Shown: piece by piece, positions 1 through 4,714 of the stretch
Numbering within the stretch: position 1 is the first letter of the stretch
How the letters are laid out: every line of letters begins with the position of its first letter
Origin: an uncultured Flammeovirgaceae bacterium
GTDB taxonomy: Bacteria > Bacteroidota > Bacteroidia > Cytophagales > Cyclobacteriaceae
Direction of reading: 5' to 3'
DNA: 8,469 nt
NCBI GenBank assembly: GCA_937138955.1
Contig: CAKZPJ010000307.1
Location: 1 to 8,469, forward strand
Program-made: the position numbers and the translations under genes
Notes under the pieces: generated by a model
What the model saw: only the letters and a program-made list of their open reading frames with translations
Databases searched by the model: none
What the model was told of the DNA's origin: nothing

Positions 1-235
1 TAACAAGTTTCACAACTGCTAGTTTAGATCCACCCGGAGCTTTAAGAACTACGTCAAACTCAGTTTGCTCTTCAGCTCCACCGCCTTCTCCGTCACCGCC
101 AGCGGGTGCTGCGGCAACAGCTGCGGCAGCAGCCGGCTCAATACCATATTCTTCTTTCAGAATGTTCGCCAACTCGTTTACTTCTTTCACTGATAGGTTA
201 ACCAGTTGTTCTGCGAAGTCTTTCAGATCTGCCAT
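1..235 (-). CDS. rplL: 50S ribosomal protein L7/L12, 3' part cut off by window edge
   Basis: L7/L12 forms the flexible stalk of the large ribosomal subunit. Its dimers bind the C-terminal helix of L10 and recruit the translational GTPases. The start ATG is at 235-233 and 78 codons are visible. Residues 1 to about 32 (beginning [20 protein letters not shown]) form the N-terminal dimerisation and L10-binding helices. Residues 33 to about 57 are the Ala/Gly/Glu-rich hinge. From residue 58 (TEFDVVLK) the globular C-terminal domain begins, and it is lost at the window edge. The gene follows rplJ on the same strand after a 47-nt A/T-rich gap with no Shine-Dalgarno sequence, typical of Bacteroidota. 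rpoB is expected next, outside the window. The hinge composition and rplJ linkage make the call secure. Confidence 0.97.
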   Translation of the reverse strand, partial: MADLKDFAEQLVNLSVKEVNELANILKEEYGIEPAAAAAVAAAPAGGDGEGGGAEEQTEFDVVLKAPGGSKLAVVKLV

Positions 236-283
236 TTTAATTCGAGATTAATTAGTACGTATTGTTTAATTGATTTTATTTTT

Positions 284-820
284 CTATGACTCTTCTCGCT
301 CCGATAGAGTTTTAACGATACCAGCCAATTTAGTTTTGCCACTCTGAAGAGCAGAGATAACGTTTTTGGCAGGAGATTGCAGTAACGTGATTACCTCGCC
401 CAAAAGTTCCTCTCTAGACTTCAACGAACTTAGCATATCAAGATGCTCACCGCCAATGAATAAATCCGAATCGATTGAAGCCGCTTTAAGGGCTGGCTTT
501 TCTGCACCTTTAACTTTCTTAAGGTACTCCTTAATTACCTTAGCAGGGGCATTACTCGTCTCAGTCGAGAACATAATACCAGATGTTCCTTTCAATACAT
601 CATTGAAAGATCCGTAATCAGCATCTAGCTGCTCTAAAGCTTTACGGATTAAAGTATTTTTGAATATTTTATATTCAATCCCGCGCTGAAAGCACATTGC
701 CCGGAATTCATTAATCTCTTTTACCGATAACCCTCCGGTATCTGCTACATAAAAGTAGCTAGTGTTACGAAGCTTTTCGGCGAGATCATCAATCAGGGTT
801 CCTTTTTCTTCTCTAGTCAT
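284..820 (-). CDS. rplJ: 50S ribosomal protein L10
   Basis: L10 anchors the L7/L12 stalk to the large subunit by binding 23S rRNA with its N-terminal domain and L12 dimers with its C-terminal helix. The 178-residue product is the usual length for the family. It begins MTREEKGTLIDDLAEKLRNT, has the family's YFYVADTGGLSV segment at about 22-33 and the KNTLIRKAL segment at 54-62, and ends in a helix (about 148-175) suited to L12 binding. It starts only 5 nt after the rplA stop, so there is no separate leader for the L10-L12 autoregulatory mRNA structure known in Escherichia coli. Translational coupling to rplA is likely. The stop is TAG, which shows that TAG works as a normal terminator in this genome. 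Confidence 0.98.
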   Translation of the reverse strand: MTREEKGTLIDDLAEKLRNTSYFYVADTGGLSVKEINEFRAMCFQRGIEYKIFKNTLIRKALEQLDADYGSFNDVLKGTSGIMFSTETSNAPAKVIKEYLKKVKGAEKPALKAASIDSDLFIGGEHLDMLSSLKSREELLGEVITLLQSPAKNVISALQSGKTKLAGIVKTLSEREES

Positions 821-825
821 AACAG

Positions 826-1524
826 TTATATACCTGGAACGGTGTTTTTGTCTATAGGCACTCCTTTGCTCATAGTGCTCGATATTGAGATGCTTTTAAA
901 ATAAGTTCCTTTAGCGGAAGAAGGCTTCAAACGATTAATCATCTGAATCATCTCAGTAGCGTTGACCAATAATTTCTCCTGATCAAAAGATGCTTTTCCA
1001 ATACTAGCATGGATAATACCGAACTTATCGACTTTAAAGTCAATTTTACCAGCTTTCACATCCTGCACTGCTTTTCCAATATCCATGGTTACGGTACCTG
1101 CTTTCGGGTTGGGCATTAAACCACGAGGACCTAAAACTCTACCGAGTCTACCTACTTTTGCCATTACGGTAGGCATTGTTACAATCACATCTACATCAGT
1201 CCAGCCGCCTTCAATTTTTTTAATGTATTCGTCTAACCCTACGTAATCAGCACCAGCTTCTTTCGCTTCGGCTTCTTTTTCAGGAGTACAAAGCACCAAC
1301 ACTTTCACATCTTTACCGGTACCGTGTGGTAGAGCAACTACGCCTCGCACCATTTGGTCAGCCTTACGAGGATCTACACCCAAATTCACATCAATGTCTA
1401 CCGAAGCATCAAACTTGGTAGTGGTAATATCTTTAACAATTTCAGTAGCTTCTTGAAGAGAATAAGCCTGGGTGAGGTCGTACTTCTTCAGAGCATCTTG
1501 TTGTTTTTTTCCTAGCTTCGCCAT
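826..1524 (-). CDS. rplA: 50S ribosomal protein L1
   Basis: L1 forms the mobile L1 stalk next to the ribosomal E site and helps release deacylated tRNA. In many bacteria it also represses its own operon by binding mRNA. The product has 232 residues, the normal length. The family signature [16 protein letters not shown] is at residues 131-146, with the conserved [19 protein letters not shown] segment at 159-177. The start is 12 nt downstream of the rplK stop. The usual L1-binding mRNA leader before rplK has no free intergenic space here because rplK overlaps nusG, so any L1 autoregulatory site would have to lie inside coding sequence. No frameshift or missing motif was seen. Confidence 0.98.
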   Translation of the reverse strand: MAKLGKKQQDALKKYDLTQAYSLQEATEIVKDITTTKFDASVDIDVNLGVDPRKADQMVRGVVALPHGTGKDVKVLVLCTPEKEAEAKEAGADYVGLDEYIKKIEGGWTDVDVIVTMPTVMAKVGRLGRVLGPRGLMPNPKAGTVTMDIGKAVQDVKAGKIDFKVDKFGIIHASIGKASFDQEKLLVNATEMIQMINRLKPSSAKGTYFKSISISSTMSKGVPIDKNTVPGI

Positions 1525-1536
1525 GTATTCACAAAT

Positions 1537-1980
1537 TTATTCGGCCCAAGGGGCTTTCCCAGTAACTCTTAACCCCATACTTCGAGCAGTACCTGCTACC
1601 ATTTTCATGGCCGACTCTACTTTAAATGCATTTAAATCAGGCATTTTAGTTTCAGCAATATCCTTCACCTGATCCCAAGTCACGCTACCTACCTTAGCCC
1701 GATTGGGCTCCGATGATCCTTTCTTTAACTTGGCAGCCTCCATCAGTAAGGCGGCAGCAGGAGGGGTTTTAATAACAAAGTCGAATGACTTATCAGTATA
1801 TATTGATATTAATACTGGAAGTAATTGACCGGGTTTATCTTGCGTCCGGGCATTAAACTGCTTACAGAACTCCATAATGTTCAACCCCTTACTACCCAAA
1901 GCTGGGCCTACAGGGGGAGATGGATTTGCTTGCCCACCGCGAATCTGTAATTTTAAGTATCCGCTTATTTCTTTAGCCAT
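1537..1980 (-). CDS. rplK: 50S ribosomal protein L11
   Basis: L11 binds the GTPase-associated region of 23S rRNA at the base of the L7/L12 stalk and takes part in factor-dependent GTP hydrolysis and stringent-response sensing. The product has 147 residues. The proline-rich inter-domain segment [14 protein letters not shown] is at residues 16-29, the region where thiazole antibiotics such as thiostrepton contact L11 in other bacteria. The rRNA-binding C-terminal domain runs from about residue 74 and keeps the conserved [19 protein letters not shown] segment. The ATG at 1980-1978 lies inside the end of nusG, giving an 8-nt overlap in another frame, so initiation is probably coupled to termination of NusG translation. 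Confidence 0.98.
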   Translation of the reverse strand: MAKEISGYLKLQIRGGQANPSPPVGPALGSKGLNIMEFCKQFNARTQDKPGQLLPVLISIYTDKSFDFVIKTPPAAALLMEAAKLKKGSSEPNRAKVGSVTWDQVKDIAETKMPDLNAFKVESAMKMVAGTARSMGLRVTGKAPWAE

Positions 1981-2557
1981 TGTTACCGCTATTATCTACT
2001 TTTTCAACTTGCATATAATTCAGCTCTACCGGAGTGTTACGGCCAAATATTTTTACCATTACTTTCAATTTCCGGCGCTCTTCAAATATTTCTTCAATAT
2101 TGCCAACGAAACCGCTGAACGGTCCATCCATTACTTTCACTTCTTCACCCACTATATACGGAGTATCCATTTTAATATCTTCTTCCTCTGCTTCATCAAC
2201 CCGACCTAGAATTCGGTTGATTTCCGCTTCACGTAGAGGTACAGGTGGTTCTTGCGAACGAGCTGTGCTCGTTCCTTTAGCGCTCAGAAACCCAATTACA
2301 TTGGGAACATTATTGATCATGTGAAGCACTTCCCCATTTTTCAGGTCAGCTGATACTAAGATATATCCTGGAAAAAATTGGCGTTCCCGCACTCGCTTTT
2401 TTCCGTTCCGCATCTCCATTACCTTCTCTGAAGGAATGATTACTTGGGGGACAAACTCTTCTAGCTTATTGACTCTAATCTCATGCTCAAGATATTCCCG
2501 AACTTTACGCTCTTTTCCACTTACAGCGCGGATCACATACCATTTTGGATCGATCAT
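1973..2557 (-). CDS. nusG: Transcription termination/antitermination factor NusG
   Basis: NusG binds RNA polymerase through its NGN domain and links it to the ribosome or to Rho through its KOW domain. The 194-residue product shows both. The NGN domain spans about residues 5-92, including [11 protein letters not shown] near the start and FFPGYILV at 61-68. An acidic linker follows (about 95-130, with DEAEEED). The KOW domain spans about 137-187, with [18 protein letters not shown]. The gene sits between secE (15 nt upstream) and rplK (overlapping by 8 nt), the classical secE-nusG-rplK arrangement. The longest ATG start is kept because the NGN fold begins immediately after it. Confidence 0.98.
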   Translation of the reverse strand: MIDPKWYVIRAVSGKERKVREYLEHEIRVNKLEEFVPQVIIPSEKVMEMRNGKKRVRERQFFPGYILVSADLKNGEVLHMINNVPNVIGFLSAKGTSTARSQEPPVPLREAEINRILGRVDEAEEEDIKMDTPYIVGEEVKVMDGPFSGFVGNIEEIFEERRKLKVMVKIFGRNTPVELNYMQVEKVDNSGNNG

Positions 2558-2572
2558 GACTTTCAGTGTTTT

Positions 2573-2764
2573 TTAAAATGCGTTATAAAACCATTTCATC
2601 GCATTTTCAAAGCCGAGATCAATGACTCCAATCAGTAATGCAAAGATTAATGAAGCGACCAGTACTAAGAACGAACTTCTTTGCAATGACGAATAAGCAG
2701 GCCAGGTAACCTTTTCACTCATCTCTTGATAAGATGCTCGGATAAATTCAACAACGTTATTCAT
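2573..2764 (-). CDS. secE: Preprotein translocase subunit SecE
   Basis: SecE is the small essential clamp subunit of the SecYEG channel in the inner membrane. The 63-residue product is the short, single-span form common outside the enterobacteria. An amphipathic N-terminal helix contains the family's KVTWP motif (residues 18-22). One hydrophobic segment follows (about 31-50, FLVLVASLIFALLIGVIDL), and the protein ends shortly after it (KWFYNAF). It lies 19 nt after the end of tRNA-Trp and 15 nt before nusG, so it is almost certainly cotranscribed with both. A small inverted repeat occupies the gap to the tRNA. Confidence 0.96.
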   Translation of the reverse strand: MNNVVEFIRASYQEMSEKVTWPAYSSLQRSSFLVLVASLIFALLIGVIDLGFENAMKWFYNAF

Positions 2765-2779
2765 AATGAATGCTTCATT
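2765..2779 (-). repeat. Small inverted repeat between tRNA-Trp and secE
   Basis: Arms AATGAA (2765-2770) and TTCATT (2774-2779) are perfect complements around a 3-nt centre. They fill almost the whole gap between the 3' end of tRNA-Trp and the secE start. In RNA this could form a weak A/U-rich hairpin beside the tRNA 3' end, where processing must occur. Six A/T-rich pairs could arise by chance. Confidence 0.35.
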
Positions 2780-2783
2780 TTAG

Positions 2784-2856
<73 letters not shown>

Positions 2857-2875
2857 TTGAAAAGTAAGAAATATG

Positions 2876-2909
2876 CCCCGGCAGCCGCCGCTGCGGAATA
2901 AATCCGGGG
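2876..2909 (-). other. GC-rich nested hairpin between tuf and tRNA-Trp
   Basis: An outer pair of CCCCG (2876-2880) and CGGGG (2905-2909) encloses a perfect inner hairpin, GCAGC (2881-2885) with GCTGC (2890-2894) around a 4-nt loop. A second, competing pairing CGGA/TCCG is possible between the two. The element is strikingly G/C-rich within an A/T-rich spacer of about 67 nt. On the transcribed (minus) strand it follows the tuf stop by about 15 nt. The sequence after it is T-rich but has no clean T-run, so it looks more like an mRNA 3'-end stabiliser, a processing site or a partial terminator than a strong intrinsic terminator. Confidence 0.5.
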
Positions 2910-2924
2910 TCTATATCACATTTC

Positions 2925-4112
2925 TTAGTCTGTAATTTCAGTTACTTGACCCGCACCTACCGTACGTCCACCTTCACGAATCGCAAAGCGAAGACCTTTT
3001 TCCATCGCTACTGGCGAGATAAGTTCTACAGTAATAGAAACGTTATCACCTGGCATTACCATTTCAACATTGTCTGGCAATGTAATCTCACCTGTTACGT
3101 CAGTGGTACGGAAGTAAAACTGAGGACGATATCTTTTAAAGAAAGGAGTGTGACGACCACCTTCTTCTTTTGATAACACATATACTTCAGCTTTGAATTT
3201 TGCATGAGGAGTAACTGAACCAGGCTTGGCAATTACCATTCCGCGACGAATTTGCGCTTTTTCAATTCCACGAAGTAGCAACCCAACATTGTCACCCGCT
3301 TCACCTCGATCAAGAATCTTACGAAACATCTCAACCCCAGTCACCGTAGACTTTAAGTTTTCAGCTCCCATACCCAAGATATCAACCGCATCGCCAGAGT
3401 TGATTACTCCTCGCTCAATACGGCCAGTAGCCACAGTTCCTCGTCCAGTAATTGAGAACACATCCTCAACTGGCATCAAGAAATCAAGATCAACCAATCG
3501 CTCGGGCATCGGGATATACTCATCTACCGCGTTCATTAACTCATCAACTTTCTCAACCCACTGGTCTTCACCATTAAGTGCACCCAAAGCAGAGCCTTGA
3601 ATCACAGGAATATCATCTCCAGGGAATTCGTAGAAAGAAAGCAACTCACGGATTTCCATTTCTACTAACTCCAATAGCTCAGCATCATCTACTAAGTCTA
3701 CCTTATTCATAAATACTACAATAGCCGGCACACCAACCTGACGAGCTAATAGGATATGCTCGCGCGTTTGAGGCATTGGACCATCAGTTGCAGCCACTAC
3801 CAAAATAGCTCCATCCATCTGAGCCGCTCCAGTAACCATATTCTTTACGTAGTCAGCGTGACCAGGGCAGTCAACGTGAGCGTAATGACGGTTCTCAGTT
3901 TGGTACTCAACGTGAGATGTGTTAATGGTAATACCCCGTTCTTTTTCTTCGGGAGCATTATCAATAGATGCAAAATCTTTCAGTTCTGCTAGACCTTTTC
4001 CAGCCAGTACGGTGGTGATAGCAGCAGTTAACGTTGTTTTACCGTGGTCAACGTGACCGATAGTACCGATATTCAAGTGCGGTTTGGAACGGTCAAAGGT
4101 TTCTTTAGCCAT
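2925..4112 (-). CDS. tuf: Translation elongation factor Tu
   Basis: EF-Tu carries aminoacyl-tRNA to the ribosomal A site as a GTP complex. The 395-residue protein is full length for the family. The P-loop GHVDHGKT is at residues 19-26, RGITI at 59-63 (effector/switch I), DCPGH at 81-85 with the catalytic His85, and NKVD at 136-139. Domains 2 and 3 follow and end with [11 protein letters not shown]. The gene is flanked by tRNA-Thr upstream and tRNA-Trp downstream, the classic tufB-type location. Its leader of about 70 nt contains a compact hairpin but no Shine-Dalgarno sequence. Whether a second tuf copy exists elsewhere cannot be seen here. Confidence 0.99.
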   Translation of the reverse strand: MAKETFDRSKPHLNIGTIGHVDHGKTTLTAAITTVLAGKGLAELKDFASIDNAPEEKERGITINTSHVEYQTENRHYAHVDCPGHADYVKNMVTGAAQMDGAILVVAATDGPMPQTREHILLARQVGVPAIVVFMNKVDLVDDAELLELVEMEIRELLSFYEFPGDDIPVIQGSALGALNGEDQWVEKVDELMNAVDEYIPMPERLVDLDFLMPVEDVFSITGRGTVATGRIERGVINSGDAVDILGMGAENLKSTVTGVEMFRKILDRGEAGDNVGLLLRGIEKAQIRRGMVIAKPGSVTPHAKFKAEVYVLSKEEGGRHTPFFKRYRPQFYFRTTDVTGEITLPDNVEMVMPGDNVSITVELISPVAMEKGLRFAIREGGRTVGAGQVTEITD

Positions 4113-4154
4113 GTTAAAAAACAGTTTCAGTGATCAAAATGTAACGAAATCTAA

Positions 4155-4170
4155 AGAGGCAAATGCCTCT
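4155..4170 (-). promoter_or_regulatory. Hairpin in the tRNA-Thr/tuf spacer (processing or attenuator candidate)
   Basis: On the transcribed strand AGAGGC pairs with GCCTCT around the tetraloop ATTT, and TTTAG follows. The hairpin starts 11 nt after the tRNA-Thr 3' end and ends 42 nt before the tuf ATG. It could mark the 5' end of the processed tuf mRNA or act as a weak attenuator. The stem is perfect but only 6 bp, and the following T-run is too short for a confident terminator. Confidence 0.45.
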
Positions 4171-4181
4171 GTAAACGTTTG

Positions 4182-4253
4182 AGCCAACGACGAGATTTGA
4201 ACTCGTGACCTCTTCCTTACCAAGGAAGCGCTCTACCCCTGAGCTACGTCGGC
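4182..4253 (-). tRNA. tRNA-Thr (anticodon GGT)
   Basis: A 72-nt cloverleaf reads on the minus strand. Acceptor arms GCCGACG and CGTTGGC pair with one G-T wobble. The anticodon stem CTTCC/GGAAG holds the loop TTGGTAA, giving anticodon GGT at 4221-4219. The T arm ACGAG-TTCAAAT-CTCGT is intact. The discriminator is T and no CCA is encoded. A Thr(GGT) gene directly before tuf matches the thrT-tufB arrangement of other bacteria. Confidence 0.97.
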
Positions 4254-4258
4254 AGCTC

Positions 4259-4306
4259 TAATGAGTAATAATTAATGAACATTGAATAACTATTCATTAC
4301 TCATTA
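4259..4306. repeat. 11-bp perfect inverted repeat in the tRNA-Gly/tRNA-Thr spacer
   Basis: The arms TAATGAGTAAT (4259-4269) and ATTACTCATTA (4296-4306) are exact reverse complements with 26 nt between them. The interior contains another short palindrome, TGAATA/TATTCA (4284-4297 region), which overlaps the right arm, so alternative folds exist. The spacer is about 80% A/T and codes for nothing recognisable. It may be a processing hairpin between the two tRNAs or a fragment of a dispersed A/T-rich intergenic repeat; the sequence alone does not decide. Confidence 0.6.
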
Positions 4307-4326
4307 TTGCATTAACCATTAAAGTG

Positions 4327-4399
4327 AGCGGGAGAAGGGTCTCGAACCCTCGACCTACAGCTTGGAAGGCTGTCGCTCTACCAATTGAGCTACTCCCGC
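4327..4399 (-). tRNA. tRNA-Gly (anticodon TCC)
   Basis: A 73-nt cloverleaf reads on the minus strand. Acceptor arms GCGGGAG and CTCCCGC pair perfectly. The D arm GCTC/GAGC is present. The anticodon stem ACAGC/GCTGT holds CTTCCAA with anticodon TCC at 4366-4364. The T arm GAGGG-TTCGAGA-CCCTT has one G-T pair. The discriminator is T and no CCA is encoded. Confidence 0.97.
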
Positions 4400-4414
4400 T
4401 AGTAATCTGATAAT

Positions 4415-4441
4415 AAAAAGGCAAGTACTGATTCCACTTGC
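4415..4441 (-). terminator. Terminator-like hairpin between tRNA-Tyr and tRNA-Gly
   Basis: On the minus strand GCAAGT (4441-4436) pairs with ACTTGC (4426-4421) around a 9-nt loop. One C follows, then five T residues (4419-4415). This has the shape of a weak intrinsic terminator placed inside the tRNA cluster, after tRNA-Tyr and before tRNA-Gly. The stem is only 6 bp and half A/T, so partial termination or attenuation is more likely than a full stop. Confidence 0.42.
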
Positions 4442-4498
4442 ATCTGCATTAACACCAACCCCGCTAGAATAATTCGCCTCTTATTCAGATTTTGTCAG

Positions 4499-4579
4499 TG
4501 GGGAGAGAAGGATTCGAACCTTCGAAGCCGAAGCAACGGATTTACAGTCCGTCCCATTTGACCGCTCTGGAATCTCCCC
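4499..4579 (-). tRNA. tRNA-Tyr (anticodon GTA)
   Basis: An 81-nt class II cloverleaf reads on the minus strand. Acceptor arms GGGGAGA and TCTCCCC pair perfectly with discriminator A. The anticodon stem ACGGA/TCCGT holds CTGTAAA with anticodon GTA at 4545-4543. A long variable arm (TGCTTCGGCTTC region) is present, as expected for bacterial tRNA-Tyr. The T arm GAAGG-TTCGAAT-CCTTC is intact. No CCA is encoded. It is the first gene after the promoter at 4644-4674. Confidence 0.97.
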
Positions 4580-4596
4580 AAAAACTCCATGTATAT

Positions 4597-4631
4597 AAAT
4601 AGTAGGAAAACCTAAAATTTGCCCACTATTT
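4597..4631 (-). promoter_or_regulatory. 5'-leader hairpin of the tRNA-tuf transcript
   Basis: On the transcribed strand AAATAGTGGG (4631-4622) pairs with CCTACTATTT (4606-4597), ten pairs with one G-U wobble, around a 15-nt A/T-rich loop. The predicted transcription start (about 4636-4640) is only a few nt upstream, so the hairpin would sit at the extreme 5' end of the primary transcript. The wobble means it forms well only in the minus-strand RNA. No T-run follows directly, which argues against a terminator for the upstream peptidase gene. Confidence 0.45.
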
Positions 4632-4643
4632 TTAATGGAAGGG

Positions 4644-4674
4644 CAAAAGTAAGGTCTTTTTCTATATATTCAAA
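4644..4674 (-). promoter_or_regulatory. Bacteroidota-type promoter of the tRNA-tuf operon
   Basis: On the minus strand TTTG (4674-4671) is followed by a 19-nt spacer and TACTTTTG (4651-4644). This matches the known Bacteroidota primary sigma consensus TTTG / TAnnTTTG with its usual 19-21 nt spacing. The predicted start is about 4636-4640, some 60 nt before the mature tRNA-Tyr 5' end. The spacer is A/T-rich, as expected for a strong stable-RNA promoter. It is the best promoter match found in the window. Confidence 0.8.
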
Positions 4675-4714
4675 TGATACCCGAAAAGAAATTGGAAAAA
4701 ATCCACTTAAATTT

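Noticed and set aside
236..283. Attenuator or promoter in the rplJ-rplL gap
   Set aside because: Only a 5-bp A/T stem is possible, there is no T-run and no TAnnTTTG box. It looks like an ordinary A/T-rich leader.
366..617. Opposite-strand reading frames over rplJ, tuf, nusG and the aminopeptidase (for example 366-617, 3226-3600, 6572-6904)
   Set aside because: They are shadows of well-supported genes on the other strand, with no recognisable domains and no start-site support.
1532..1539. TAAATTTG on the minus strand as an internal promoter for rplA
   Set aside because: It matches the -7 consensus but overlaps the rplK stop, has no -33 element, and would start transcription within about 2 nt of the rplA ATG. 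It is most likely chance in A/T-rich sequence.
4675..4714. Intrinsic terminator for the aminopeptidase gene
   Set aside because: Only a 4-bp TGGA/TCCA hairpin with an A/T loop is present, and no strong stem with a T-run. Transcription may run on into the tRNA cluster or end by Rho.
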